The position numbers and the translations under genes are program-made. Shown piece after piece: positions 35,658 through 48,859 of a stretch of DNA of 64,000 nucleotides. The stretch is from Echinostoma caproni (lineage: Eukaryota > Platyhelminthes > Trematoda > Plagiorchiida > Echinostomatidae): contig UZAN01040099.1 in assembly GCA_900618425.1 (NCBI GenBank), forward strand, positions 28,153-92,152, read 5' to 3'. The notes below the pieces were generated by a model that saw only the letters and a program-made list of their open reading frames with translations, made no database searches and was not told where the DNA came from. How positions within the stretch are numbered: position 1 is the stretch's first letter; every line of letters begins with the position of its first letter.

Positions 35658-38110
35658 CTACAAAACCGGTTTGCACATAAAAACAAACCCCTATCATTTG
35701 AAATCGATCCAGATCAAATAAGCGAATCAGTGACTTTGTTTCAGGTTCCATTCCTGTGTTACTAACGTTGCTTGGCTTGTGTGTCAAAATCCCACCATCC
35801 GCATCGCCTACTTGCTCCATCAAATTGTTTTTATCATTATATATTCAACTACTTACAGAGTAAGTAATATTTTGTGGCCGCTCATAGAAACAGTCCCCGT
35901 TTAGTCAATAATTTTTCCATTCCGTATTGACCGATGGATTCTGTGTGTAACTCTCCCGCAAAACGTTCATTCCCATAACGTTTTTCGGAATGAAGAGAAT
36001 GTACACAATTTGAAACTATTCATTCCTTTCATTGCCCTTGTATTCCCCTGTCAATCATATGTATCTTTCAAACGATTTTCATATTGTCAAACGCGACTTA
36101 TTCTGCCAAGCATTAAGTTACCTGAAAACAATAATAGCATTATTTTCCCAGCAATGTAGATGTGTAAATGTATGGAGTATATAGCAAATGTGACAAAGGA
36201 AACGAATCAAAATTCTGCAGAACATTTACCCTTGCTAATTAGTTTATTTCAGTTAAACAAAAACGCATAGCCTAACAGAAAGTCACGGTCTGACTGTAAT
36301 CTCATTTCTGGAGTCAAAGGATGGTTCATGTGTCTACATAAGAGATGTCGTTTTTACTACATCCTAAGAATAGACGGTCAAAGAAGAGGTTTTCAACATG
36401 CACTGAAAAACTGTCCTTTTCACTTGCTCCCCTTTCCAAGTTTCCCAATTTGATTTGAAGATTGCTATTCAAATGCCTTTTGTTCCCTAACGAAAGAAAA
36501 CAAATATGTTGGTTTTTCAGTGTACTGTTTACGTTTATGAAAAGTCTACGCCAGTCACTGACCAATTTCCTTAACATAGAAGCAATCCGAGTTTACGGGG
36601 ATTAACCTCTGTATTTGGCCTTCCTATTTTCAACTACAGCATTTAACCAACCATCTATCCAATTTGCGGGATGGGACGTTTTCAATTCAAATGGAAATCC
36701 AAAAGAAATGACTAGAATTACGTAACAATTGGCTCGGTATTGAGAACACGAGAAGAACCCCACTTCCATGGTAAAACCCTAGAGCTTCGACCGAAATACA
36801 TTGAAGACATTTTGGTGTACACGTAAATGAACCTCATACCGATATGTTTCGAAAGATCTCTTAAATATCACCACCCCAACCAAGCGGCTGATCACATATG
36901 CTGATCTTTCTTGTCGCCCATCTACCGCTGTTTCCGTACATAGGATTTTAGGACACTGTTTTCCGGTCGGGTGCCTAATCAGTGGTTTATTTGTCAATAT
37001 CTGACAGTGTGCTTTTGTCGTTTGGACAACTTATGCTGCAAACAATACTGAAAGTGAAGTATCACGTTTTTTTTTCTATTCTCAGTGATGCATCCGATTC
37101 TCGTGAAACGACCGAATCAACATGCAATATGCTCATCTTCTAACTTAATTGGGATTAGAAATCAGCTTCTCTTCTCTCCTCACTTGCACTGCTCGTCGGT
37201 GATGCAAAGTGAAATTTTATAAGCTTTTAGTCCATGACCAGACTATTATGGATTACTATAGACTAATGTCTGTGAAGCAATCCGGTTTTTTGGGTTTGCT
37301 GGCTGCCATGCAACTTACCTCGTCTTAGTTTAAATTGATTTGGAGATAGGATAACTCTCTCTTTATTACACATCCAAGTGTGATGAACAGCAAACGTAGT
37401 GAACCCCATATTCACGAGAACCTGCTGCTCAGTAGTGGTAACCGGCAACCTAAGCCCCGCAGGACTTGGAGCGGTGAACCACATAAGATCCCGACACATT
37501 AGGTGTGCTATTGAACCGGACGACAACAGAGCTGCCTACCACCAAAGTCCAGTGGCGGTGGTGGGGCTCGATCCTCGGACCAAAGCGCCCGAAGCATACA
37601 GGAGAAGGTCGAAGTTTAAAACTAATGACTTCGCGCAGTACAATGAAACAAGCTTCTTTAATCAGGGCACTACTCCGGAATGAGATGGAGTATGCATCAG
37701 GAATGATTGCGTCAAAATCTTTGAGGCTTTGCGTTAGACACAGATTAGAGGCAGAAAACCAGAGGAATCATATCTGCAGAAGTCATGTGCATCTCTGAGC
37801 AGGTAACTAATTGATTTTTATACTTTCATGTAGCCAGGTTCTTTTGTGGAATATCAAAAGGCATTTGAACAGCAACGTTCCAATCTCGTACCGTTAACCA
37901 TGACTGCATATTCCGGAATAAAATGTACCCACTGAACTAAAATATGTTCTGTCAGAAAAGTTATTTGTTGCACTTCCCTTGAGAGAATAATCTGTTGAAC
38001 ATTTTATCACAATTAACCCTTTTCGTGTTAAGAATTCTAGTCTAGGCTTCATTAACTGAATGAATGCTGTCACTAGTCAATTCAAAACACTACTTTAATC
38101 GGAATTCAAG
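35658..38110. other. Intronic stretch
   Basis: No supported exon. At 37390-37700 there is a GC-richer block with open frames on both strands and a B-box-like GGGGCTCGATCC near 37566. It resembles a dispersed repeat, but I cannot assign it. Confidence 0.4.
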
Positions 38111-38328
38111 GTGGAGCTGCTCCGTGACCTCCAACTGAAATGGAACATCATCGTGACGGCAGTACATGTCTGCAACGTGACCTCGAATTTCTGGAAAAAC
38201 GCTGGAAACTACTGACAGAAGCACATGGTCACCGTAAACTTCAAGATAAACAAGGGCAAAAGAAGCAAATGAGACCATCAGTGTGTTCTTTTTTCATTGC
38301 CAGAAGTAAAACAACTCGCGCAGGTTAG
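38111..38328 (+). CDS. Candidate exon or pseudo-exon, unidentified
   Basis: The block is GC-richer than its surroundings and follows an AG at 38109-38110. Two frames are coding-like in turn. The frame from 38111 gives VELLRDLQLKWNIIVTAVHV. Another frame, from 38128 to the stop at 38326-38328, gives EHHRDGSTCLQRDLEFLEKR and more charged helix-like sequence. The first frame loosely resembles the opening strands of a C2 domain and starts in the required phase 0. However, it has no donor leaving the required phase 1, so it does not complete the synaptotagmin-like gene as it stands. Confidence 0.2.
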
Positions 38329-41300
38329 AGAAAAATCAAACCAAACGAAATAATACATAACGGCAAATTGTCAAACCAGAGACCAATACATCATTGGCCA
38401 TCTGTGCCTCGATTTCAATGGAGAGTGATATTTGTGGAGAATGAAAACAGGATCACTGTACGTTAACTCCAAGTGTTGCCTTAATCAATCAGACAAAATG
38501 GGCCGGATCCGTTTACTGTTAAAGCTGGCGTCCTGGGACGAGGAGGAGGAACAGGTTCACTTTTTCTCACCACTGTCGTTGCACAGTGACAAATTGAACT
38601 TGGACGCCCCGGTACAACATCGAATAGGGTCTTTCACTTGGATACTAATCGGATGATTGCGAATAGCGGCCTGTAACTAACTGTTCAGGTCGCTTTATCG
38701 TGAATAATGTTTATAGTTATCAGATTGGTTGCTTCCAGACCTTCCGTTGCAGCGTTATGAATCCACAGAGGGTTTGAGAACAAAAAAAGACCACTAAATC
38801 ACTTTTAGGGTATTTTGAAAACGCATTTTTCCATAATTGTGACGAGCGTCAAGTTGTAATGAAAAGGAACAGCTAACCTGAACTTCTCCCTCTTCAGACT
38901 AAACTGTAACTTGTCACGTTTTTACCAAAATACTCAATGATCATATGTGGGAGCGACAGAGATCTACCAATTTGTCGGTGGTTAACTAGTCTGAGGATAG
39001 CATATAATGAGCGGTGGTTTTTTGGCTAAGACTACTCCAAATTGGACACTGTCTCCTGATTCCCAAACAAGCAACAGCACTTTTTAGGAAACAATGCGTG
39101 CTTTGGGCAATTAGTGTCTAAAATTAAACTATTTCACGGGTTCACATCCCGGGGACGCAGTGTGTGTGGGAAACTATCACACATTTCATCCGAAATCGAC
39201 CTATGGTAAAGATGGAACGCTGTTTCCACATTGAAGCAAAACCCACGGGAAAAGACAACATATATATACACCCCGACGCATCCTTCCTGTAAAATAATCA
39301 TCCTAATGGGACGTATCAATACCGATTCGGCGTCCATTACCAGAACTATTCAAACTCATTTGCACCAAAGGTTTAGGATATTCGACCGATTTCCACGCAG
39401 TGCATGAATGTGGGCATCATGACTATGAATGAAAAAAATAGTGAGAAAACTGGATCAAAAAAGTGACGGAACGAATGACTTAATTGAATGTAAAATATGT
39501 ATCGCATTCGTGTATCATAGATCGCGAAAACATCCCATCGGGACTGAACAAAAACGGCTGACATCCAAACAGCTCGCTACCATTGGTTGCGGCATTCTTA
39601 GACACAGGTCAATTGTGGAATTTTCATCGAAATGCTGCTGATATTATCGATCATCAATAACAAGCCTAAATAACATCTTCCAGTTGTGGGTGACACTTCT
39701 ATAATGAGTTTAAGTTTAAAAAAACGACGATTTCCCATTCAAACTCCCTAAGATATCGTATGGACATCATTAGTTATGTTACTTTCATTCTTGCTGTGAG
39801 TGGGTAGGTGTAGGTAAAACCAGCTGTGATGGTCTATACCGAAACGAAGAACACCACACACTCTGAACGGTTTCACTGCACCCCAGTAAAGTAGAACAAG
39901 GAAGATCATAACTATCTGGTTCTTTACCAATCATGTAGGCGAATACCTGTAGAGCGGTTCAATTCATGTGTTTATCGTCTAGTTTAAACATCTATTGTAC
40001 ATCACCATGAAGTCATTTCGATCGAGTTACACTGTCATTAGAANCCCAATGTGAACCAGACTGGTCAATTTTACTGACCCCTCTTCCGACTATCGAAATT
40101 ACTCGTGATACGGCCACATTCGCAATGCGACAAAACATACTGTGAACGTGGCCGAGGCTTTCCACCCGCTGTATAAAGTTTGTGGGCAGATTTGCTGTCG
40201 TAGGTTAGCCACAGCAGAAGCGGTGGTAGTTCGTGTACAAAAAACTCCTCTCTGTGTGTGTACCCAAAAGCAATTCGTCCGACAAATCACAATCTCGATG
40301 ATGGGATTAGTAGACAAACAAATATGTGATCATGTTGAATCCAATTTCCGGTCTCATGATGAAATCGTTGCTTGCAGTTTATGATTTCACGTCATTTTAT
40401 TTTACTTTCCCAAGACAATTTTATTCACAAACAGTGATAGGTATTGTGATACATTGGCATGAATGAAAATCATTAACAGCTCGCAACTCTATGGTTTTGT
40501 TTGGAACACACCCTGTGGGGTGAATACGCATATATTTAAATGATTATTTGTCATTTGTCATGGAACTGCCATCGAAGCTGCTTAATTCACATTCTGCTCT
40601 CCCGTTATCTCCCCCGGTCTTACTGTTCAAGGACTTCATATTGAATATGCGCTCTCTGAAAAGCATCTTTGCATATAGGGCTGCAACTTATGAGAAGCTG
40701 GTTGACTCCATTGTCAACCAACACCTTAAGCTGTGTGACCGTCTTATCCGATCCATCACATCATCCACACAGGAGATCTATCTAACTGCATTTCAACTTC
40801 TGTCTCCAGCAATAAATTTAAACATTTATATACTCGTACCACTGTTTGGCACGAGTCCTCTGCACCTTAACTTTCACGCTTGTGAGTTTCTAGCGAACGA
40901 ATAACAAACGAACTTGTTACACAGTCTAATGTAAATTTTTATGATTTAATTTTCTTCGTTTGTTACGCGTTCTCAGTGTCCTCTTCATTACAATCTAATT
41001 AATCATGTGTCATATATTTGAAGTCATTTTCAATAGCATGCACGCCAAATCAAATGTGATAAGATTTTTTAACAGTGAATGCTGTCCACATTGGATGAAT
41101 AAAGTACGCTCTTGACTTGGCTTTACGAATTAGCTGCAGTGTGTTTAGATTGATCTCATCTGAATTCGAATTCAGGCACAGAATGTTGTTAATCTGATGT
41201 GGGAACTCATGATGCTTGCGAACCCAGAGATCACGGTGTGTTCCGTGAATCGTTCGTTCACTCTGCATATCTTCCACTTAACTAGCTAGGATGATAACAT

Positions 41301-43460
41301 TATTAAAAATACCTGCATTATGCACAGTTTCGTTTACGAGAAATAACGTAAAGTATGTTCTTCCAATAATACACCAGTAAAGATTAAAAGTTGCAAAGAT
41401 CTCTAACAACATCCACTCTGGATTCCTGGGCGAGGTTGTTTTAATTTCACCACTGAAATAAAACTGTCCCGGCATTTTATCAAGGAACGGATTCCTCGGC
41501 CATCCTATGTCAGTCGTTCCAAACTCAACATTTGCACTGAGATCAGATTAGACTCAAATGGTAATATTTCCGGGGAAAATTTGTATAATAAAATTTGCAT
41601 TGCCTAAGCGAATCGTTTCCAACGACTGAGCATCGGTTTCGACGACTTTTTCTTATCAGTGCAGTCGGAAATAAAGCGTAGATACGGCTAAATTCCGCGG
41701 CATTTCGGGGCTGGTTTCACCAAAATGTCCCCAATTTGACATGTGAGAACTGGTTTGAAAGGCATAAAACTTCCTCTTCCAACCAAAGTGCACTCCTTTT
41801 TATGATCAACAAGCTCCACGCTTTGCACATCAATACAGCTCGCACATAGTCGGAATTTATGCTTCAAATTGCAAGTCAATGTGAGCATATCATCAGTGAA
41901 ACAATTCACGTGTTTTTCACATTTTTCATTTTTTTTAAGTCAAAGTACCAAAGGGGAATCAAACTTTTGAAATAATAATCCTGTTGTGCACTGCTTGAAG
42001 CGTTTTGTTCTACAGAAAACCGATTCATTTTTTAATCCAGTCAACTTGGTTCCACTGAACGCTGTTAAAAAAATGAAAAAATATACAAAATACAAACAAA
42101 TATAAGGTCATAGATCTATTCATGGTTCATTTGAAATCAAATCCTTATTTAGATACCGGCGAGCTGGTGCTTATAACTTTTCTTTGTACTAAACTGCTTT
42201 TCTGAGGCGGCACTTGATTGATGCGCTAACGCCATACTTTCCGTCAGCGTTCAGTAACTCTGGAAAGCGTATTCCTTAACTTACGCGCAGTCATTTACTT
42301 TCACATTATGAGACTTAACGTTTTAAATATCGTGAACTAATCAGCACAGAAGTGAAGCCAAATTTAATCAATCAATCCCTCTGGTCGTTTAAGCATTGAG
42401 CCGCTCCTAAAAATGTTTATCGAATTGAACAAAGATCCCCGTCATCGAGAGCCAGATTGTTGTGACCTGCTAACAATATACACCCACATACATACGATCT
42501 TCATTTGTTCGCAGTTGTCTTAGTGTTTTGATTCACTCCACGAGTAAATCTAGTTGAAAAGTTATTGTACGCGTTCGTTGTCGTGAGAGAAAGAGACGCC
42601 TTCAGTCTCCTACGCAAAATGAAGTTTTGAAATTCACAAATATGTGACGGCTATTTTTTGTTCGACCACGCCAGTGTGGGCGTTTCCTTTCGTTTTGGAT
42701 GTCAGGTTAACTTATCTGCCCACCAGCTCTCTCTCACTGTCGATCTCTGTCTCAAATAAATCTCGCTGAACTAGAGACTGTGTGTATATGTGTTCCTGGG
42801 GTACAAATCGGGTGACCAATAATCAACCAGAATCCATAAAAAGAGTCATTGTGAATACCCAAAAAAGGGTTTAGCAAACATATTCACAGGTTTGACGGAA
42901 ATACTTTGTTTCCAACCCCGCCCCGCCCCTCCCTCGGCATATTGTATTCAAAATGCCTCCAAAGATCACCTTTCCCAGGTAGAATATCACTTGAATAGCT
43001 TGTATCGGGTTTATTTTCCTCCAGGGTTTCTCCATCAGTCTATCACATTTATTTCCAGTGTTCTGATCACCGAGAAACTCATACGCCACATTACACAAAC
43101 CTTGTCGTGTACTCATATGTGTTGTCGAATTCCACACACAGATTCTATCATGGTATATTCTTTTCAAAGGTTATTTTCTCAGAGATAGGTATAAAGTAGT
43201 AAATACGGTACTGATGACGACAAACCGTCTCCCAACTGGAACATGATAACCGATTATCCTTAGGATGACTTGTAAATAAATATCATTTTTGTTCGACTCC
43301 ATTGTGCCGCGGAATTGAGAAACATATTATACATAGGTTGTGAATGTTTCTCAACGCGTCTTAACCCCGGAGCTTAGTGCTGAGAACAGCAGGGTCTGTG
43401 GCTCACAAAGATGGGTTATGCTATATCGTGTAAAATGGAAAATGAAAAACGGTCTGATCA
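38329..43460. other. Intronic stretch
   Basis: No exon or transposon domain was recognised. The open frames at 38432-38656, 40142-40384 and 40548-40904 have no family match that I can see and no convincing splice sites. Confidence 0.4.
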
Positions 43461-43468
43461 GTCGCCCG

Positions 43469-43523
43469 GTGACCGAGTGGGTAGCATGTTAGCGTCCTGC
43501 CTGTGAGCTCCCGGGTTCAGTCC
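43469..43523 (+). promoter_or_regulatory. Internal RNA polymerase III promoter (A and B boxes) of SINE copy C
   Basis: The A-box match TGACCGAGTGG and B-box match GGTTCAGTCC are 34 bases apart, close to the tRNA spacing. The B box has AGTCC where the consensus has GANTCC. Function is inferred. Confidence 0.6.
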
Positions 43524-43540
43524 CCAGGTGAATAGATGGA

Positions 43541-43592
43541 TTCACACTGCTGGTGAGACCCAACCAGGTCGAAACAGCTGTTCATTGCTTCC
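43541..43592 (+). ncRNA. Hammerhead ribozyme motif in SINE copy C, core mutated
   Basis: CACTG, then CTGGTGA (consensus CTGATGA, one core change), a perfect 4-bp stem II (GACC, loop, GGTC), GAAA, and CAGCTG followed by TTC instead of TC. Stem I pairing is weaker than in copy B. Probably poorly active or inactive. Confidence 0.65.
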
Positions 43593-43640
43593 TACCTTTT
43601 CAGTTCATGTATCATTTGCTGTAAACACGACAAATTAACT

Positions 43641-45329
43641 TTTGATATGTATATATTTCATTACCATTTTCCGGTTAGTGTATTTGTTATTGTTGTTTTG
43701 ATCTAAACCAACCCTCGGACCACAATACTAATTCACACTAGTTTATCTAGAGTGACATGCGGGGCTTCAATCAGCCTCTTCCGTTTCAGTCACCATTTCA
43801 TTTGCAACACATTGACGCGCTTGCCACCACACGGGATTGTTTCCTCCAAATCTTACGTTTTTATTGTGAACATAACACGATGAATGAGCGACACACTACG
43901 TTATCCTGTCAAACCTCGATTTGATTCAAGATTTGGTTAGAATTTAGAAGATATTTGATCGCTGCATGTTTCTAATCACAATACAAGATTGATCACATGG
44001 TTTCAACCCCGTGTTTTCTCCAAAATGAGGTCCGATGGTAAAAATAAATAAAAAAGGCTTCCTGGTCTCACGTGTATTGCGTAGCGATGACACAAGAACA
44101 CAAGTGTTCATATAATCCTAATAAAAAAGCGTGCGAGTTATTTTTCTGTATTCAATTGGATCTCTCGTAAATTAGGTGTCATATGGAGTACAGTTATCCC
44201 CCTAAGGAAGATGTCACTTTCCAAACATGGGGCAATGTTAGTTCAATATGATTGCCTAATGGTCCAAGTCGGTCACATGGTCTACGTGAAACATTTTTCT
44301 CTTAAAGGCGTTAAAGGTGAATGATACTTAGAAGTGGTCACAAATGATCTAACTACCTCTCCTCCCCTCCTCTTGCACTCGGAGACAAATTATGAACACA
44401 TTGATAGCTGATTACGAGCGTATGGATTGACAACCGATACTCTAACGCATCGTTTAGCTCACAGTGTGCACTCAGCAACTATGTATTTGCTTGTATTCAA
44501 ATCATATGAAAAGTCAACAGTATTATGTTTGGAGTAGACGTACGAAGGACACAAGCGACTCAACGATAACGTTGAGAGAGAACACCGGTTATGACAACCG
44601 TCAGTGTGTCTATTTTTTATTAGATATTGATACACAAATATATCAGGTATGTGAGAACGACGCAATGACGCACCAATCGATCAGATTGCGTCCATGACAT
44701 ATCGATTGATCGATTGGACAAACATTGGCTGATCATCCAATCGGGCTCAGTCTGTCTGACGCGTTGCGAGCGTGCGTGTGGCCTGACTCGGAGGCGTGCT
44801 TGATCGGACGGGTTGCTTAAGCTTCGTCTTAACAAACAGTCGCCATGGCACCCGAGCCCTGACATTGCGGCCGCCTAAGCACCTATACAACAGGTGCTCC
44901 AACCCCCCTGAGTTACAACGCAGTGCCCACAGAATCGGATCCTTTCCATATTTGATCACTCACCTAGCATACAGAGGTATACAGGCCACGTCAATTATCA
45001 TGTCGGCAGTCTGTCTCAGTAGGTCTGCATCTTCGAATCAACTGGATTCGAGGGAACGCCATCCATGACTGAGAACATTCCTCAAATTCCGTTATTTTTT
45101 TCTGTCATTTATCCGAGACATATTTGTATGTGTGAGTAAATTTCGAAAAGGTCACTAGACTCGGTACGTACCCTGCGGCGGATAGTGTTTGAACAGGTCA
45201 TAACTGTCCGTGGTGTTTCACAGTTCATCTGGCTAAGTATCGGTAGTACAACTGCATGAACGATGTCCACGTGTGGACTAGAGTCTCCCCAAGTATGCTC
45301 AGAAGTGAATTGTTCTCAGTTATCTGACA
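43641..45329. other. Intronic stretch
   Basis: No exon was recognised. At 44690-45070 the sequence becomes GC-richer, with open frames on both strands and small palindromes (ATCGATTGATCGAT near 44700). It is probably a dispersed repeat of unknown type. Confidence 0.4.
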
Positions 45330-45495
45330 GAACAACACGTCTTTACACTCACCATCTTAGCTTTCTAAACATGAGGTCCCGGGTTCGATTCAGTTGGGTC
45401 AACGGATTCGCACTGCTGGTGAGACCAAACAGCTGTCCAGCACTGTTCCCTAGCTTTTCAGTTTAAGCTTCACTTGCCATATACACGACGAATTT
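45330..45495 (+). mobile_element. Hammerhead-bearing SINE, copy D
   Basis: The tRNA-like part ends with GTCCCGGGTTCGATTC (B box). It is followed by GGATTCGCACTGCTGGTGAG, CAGCTGTCCAGCACTG, and the tail CTTTTCAGTTTAAGC and CATATACACGACGAATTTC, which matches copy C. The ribozyme has lost the second strand of stem II and part of GAAA, so it is dead. It lies sense in the large intron. Confidence 0.7.
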
Positions 45496-46866
45496 CCCCT
45501 TATAATCTTTCCTTGGTGAACCAGACATTTATCCCGTCTCTGTTATCCCCGGTTTCTGTTTTCATCTCTTGTTTGTACACAGCAATCGAGTTCTCTACGT
45601 TCAATAGCCAGAAATGCGGAAAAGACCACGATGGAACTATCCATGCAATACGATCGGGTCACACTACAGTTGATTATATGTCTCAAAGATGCGCGGAATG
45701 TGCGATTACAACGAAAAGATGGTACGTTCGTATGCTTCAAAGATAAACCTTTCGTTTCCCATATGTGTTTGTTCGGTGTTTAACATAAGCAAACCTAGGA
45801 ATAGAGTCCGGGAGTTGCAAAACAATTCTGGTCAAAACAATCTGTACACGCGAATCGTTTGATGAGGTTTGGTTGATTAGTTGGAACGAGAAAAATGCGG
45901 AAGTTTTCTCCAAATTCAAACAAATTGCATCAATTTTGTGCGGCATCGATCGAGGCAGCAGAAGACTGCCACTTCACAAGCACTGGTGATGTCACTTCGG
46001 CTGGAGATGAAACGTCTGCAAACAAATTTCCAAGCTCGGCGAACAGGCGAAATATAATTCAGTTCACCCGAGCCACGAGAACCGATTTTCAATACATGAC
46101 CCATATTGTCTGTCGGAATCGTCCGCCGGTAGCCATTTCGCGTAGGCTCAGCTGCTTATGAATAAACTCCAGGGGACCCGAGGTGATTCGCATCAGACCT
46201 ATCGAGCACCGATGAACCGGTTCGGGAAAATACAACATTAGGTGCTAATTTCCCTAGCGAGTGTTTCCCTATAGACATCTATAAATGACCATTGTTGGAA
46301 TAAACCTTGAGTATTGCAATCACGTGACTATTTGACACACGTGTGTGAACGAAAATAGTGTGAGTAGACCCGATCAGCTGACCAAGAATAACCATCATGA
46401 TTTGTGATAAAATGGGATTTACATGACCCGTGTTTTCACAATCGCCATGGCTTGGTACGTGTGATCTATCCATTGATCATTTTGAAATCAAATTTATGGT
46501 ACTTTGAAACCAATCATTGGAAGGTTGAATTAAAAAAAGATAGTCATTTGAACAGTTGATAAAAAAGTTCATATAAAAGTTCATTTATGCGGAATCCAGA
46601 CATGGGTCCGAATCCCATGAAGTCTACCACCGATATTTTTACAATTTGAAGACAAAACTGTTGTCTCCCATGCTCTGTCAAACAACGAAATTGCAAGGAA
46701 TGTTTAACCACATCCTGAACTTCATTCGATATTATTGAAACACCTAGTAACTGACTTATTCATTCTCATTCATATTATCAAACAAAGAGTGAGAGATTTT
46801 TTTCTCATATGTTAACCTGATGCTAATAGAGAAATTTTATCTTCTTTGTTTTTTACCATGTTATAG
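45496..46866. other. Intronic stretch before the last exon
   Basis: No exon was recognised. It ends in a pyrimidine-rich tract and TTATAG acceptor at 46861-46866. A B-box-like GGGTCCGAATCCCA near 46602 is probably another SINE scrap. Confidence 0.5.
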
Positions 46867-47324
46867 CTTGTATTTTTGTGCGTACTGTGCTCTATAAAGG
46901 AGACAAAATACTGGCCACCGCTCGAAGCTCATTGATCAAAACTGGACTTTCCCCTTTGTGTGATTGGGATCGTAAGAAAGAGTCCAATTCTTGTATGCAT
47001 ACCAGCAGCCTTGTTCGGTCACGAACTGTGAGCGATCCGTTTCCGCGGGGAGAACGCATCGAATTCCCGATCGATATGAATAGATTAATTGAGAGTAACA
47101 CATTGGGTCTCATTTTATTCCTGTGCTCCCGGAGTCGATTTGGTCAAGGTCGACTGGTTGGACAATGTGCTATCGGTGCGTCCGGGTTCACCGAGGGAGA
47201 CGGGACCCATCTTTGGGATCAGTTGGTAGATGCTGTGCGCAAACTAAAAGAAGACGAAACAGATCAAGCGACCAGCACACCAGTATTTGCTAGCTGGCAA
47301 ACGGTGACTTCATTGACTGGTTGA
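46867..47324 (+). CDS. Synaptotagmin-like protein, last exon (C2B second half)
   Basis: The exon starts after the acceptor TTATAG with two bases completing a codon (CT, then TGT ATT TTT). A preceding exon must therefore end one base into a codon. CIFVRTVLYKGDKILATARS fits the YVKVxLxxxxxRLKKKKT strand of synaptotagmin C2B. FPRGERIEFPID, LGLILFLCSRSRFGQGRLVG and HLWDQLVDAVRKL follow, and a FASWQTV segment matches the usual WHxL ending. The stop is TGA at 47322-47324. The loop that normally carries DYD before the I-G motif reads CSRSRFG here, so its calcium ligands are missing. An insertion of about 25 residues (ESNSCMHTSSLVRSRT region) precedes FPRGE. Taken together with the exon at 27022-28643, this makes one gene with an intervening stretch of 18.2 kb. 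Confidence 0.75.
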
Positions 47325-48255
47325 CAATATTCTGTGTTATCATCCACCCACCCACACACAGACAGACATACAATGCAATCACCCGACGGACACAAACCTT
47401 GAACGTTGAACCCAAATGGAGTTGAATGGGAACCACATTAATTGAGGTTTTCTGTGAAAAGTCGAACACAACAACAGTACTGGATGTAATGCATTTGCAT
47501 ATTAGTGGTTCTAACCATTCATCTCCCTACATGGGAAATTAGGTAATTCTGGATTTATATCTGATTTCGTGAACTTGTCACCTTGATCACTTCATGATTA
47601 GTATCGATCTATAGATTGTGACTGCACATGTGTGACTCATCAAATCGGACTGGATTATACATAGTTCATTGCTGGTGCGGAAGTGTGTTTGTGCACCCGT
47701 GCGCATCCGTACCAATCGCAAACGAGACATACATACATATTCTCTGAAAGACCGCATTCGGTGACGCTCGGCGATTGTTGTATTTCCTCGTTCGACGCTA
47801 TCCCTCCCAACCACCCACCTCTCGGCCGCCCTCCGATCTTTGTTTCATCTGTACAAACTGTGTGATCCATCTTCATTTGCCTGACTGTTACATGAAAATA
47901 TCATTCGTATAATTTGTTCTCTCTCAATCCCCCTNCCCCTTCCCCGACCTCTCTCTAAGGCTCGCTTATTTGTCACATTTGAAGATGTGCACACTCATAA
48001 GAAAACACCTCACATTGTTAATACAATCATTACTACTTCCATCATATAAATACTACTGCTAAATAGTTTAGTAGAGTTAGTGACAGACAGAAGCACTGTG
48101 GATACCACAGGTGAACAGATCTACTACTATCTTGCGAAAAAAGCCTATTTTGTCTGTTCTCACTGACGCTTATAGCCTACATCTGATTTCAAGCCGACAC
48201 GCGATCATCACCCCCCATATTAATAATCGGTCAATAATCAGCGTGGTTCAGAGAC

Positions 48256-48304
48256 AACAACAACAGTGACAACAACAACAACAACAACAAAAACAAGAAC
48301 AACA
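48256..48304. repeat. CAA trinucleotide microsatellite
   Basis: ACAACAACAACAGTGACAAC followed by further CAA units and AAC-rich sequence. Confidence 0.85.
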
Positions 48305-48359
48305 ACCGAAACGAAGGTGAGAGCGAATGCAAGAGAATGATGATATGGACGGCACGTTC

Positions 48360-48760
48360 GGGCAGAGGCGCACGCATCCCACATATACCTGCGCACGCTC
48401 AAACGCACGCACCCGTCGAATGAATGTCAATCTCAATCAGTGCTCGGCATGAGGCGAGTGATATTCCGATTCTCTTGTGTAGTTGATAGTTCGGCAAAAA
48501 GGAGTGCACGCGCAAAGAGGTGTGTGTGTGTGTGTGTGGTGTCGTATGTACGAACGCGAGCAAGGGCACGTGCACGGACGCACATACACACACACACACA
48601 CGCATACCGCACGAGGGAGTGATGTGGTTACTATTACTGTACAAGTGCTACTACGTCGCTTGCTGCTGCGCTGCTTTGCGAAATCACGTGACAATAGGAT
48701 TGAGATTGCCCATTCACGCACGCACGCACGCATGCATCCCGCACGGGCTGATGATTGCAT
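48360..48760. repeat. Facing GT and CA tracts with direct CGCACGCA repeats
   Basis: A GT run (about 48521-48538) faces a CA run (about 48582-48602) across a 45-base spacer and can pair with it. CGCACGCATCCCA-like units occur on both sides (near 48368 and 48717-48742). Confidence 0.7.
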
Positions 48761-48856
48761 CCTTTCCACGACTTGAGGTATCAGTTGACTTAGATTTACT
48801 TTTAATCTGATTACACTATAGCCCACATTTCAAATAAAACAACAGAGTAGCAAACA

Positions 48857-48859
<3 letters not shown>

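Larger units (their letters stand above)
43461..43640 (+). mobile_element. Hammerhead-bearing SINE, copy C (best tRNA-like head)
   Basis: The 5' part is tRNA-like: A box TGACCGAGTGG (43470-43480), an anticodon-arm-like stretch, then CCCGGGTTCAGTCCCC with the B box. The ribozyme block follows at 43541-43592. The 3' tail (CCTTTTCAGTTCATG, then TGTAAACACGACAAATT) is shared with copy D. The element lies sense in the large intron of the synaptotagmin-like gene. It differs from copies A and B in its head, so the family may have exchanged 5' modules. Confidence 0.75.
47325..48839 (+). other. 3' flank of the synaptotagmin-like gene with microsatellites
   Basis: Likely 3' untranslated and downstream sequence. 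The first clear AATAAA-type signal seen is at about 48831-48837. Whether the transcript runs that far is unknown. The stretch includes a CAA tract (48256-48295) and GT and CA tracts around 48521-48604. Confidence 0.4.

Noticed and set aside
40142..40384. Frame containing TAEAVVVRVQK, considered as the missing C2B exon
   Set aside because: Splice phases do not fit and the expected flanking strands are absent.
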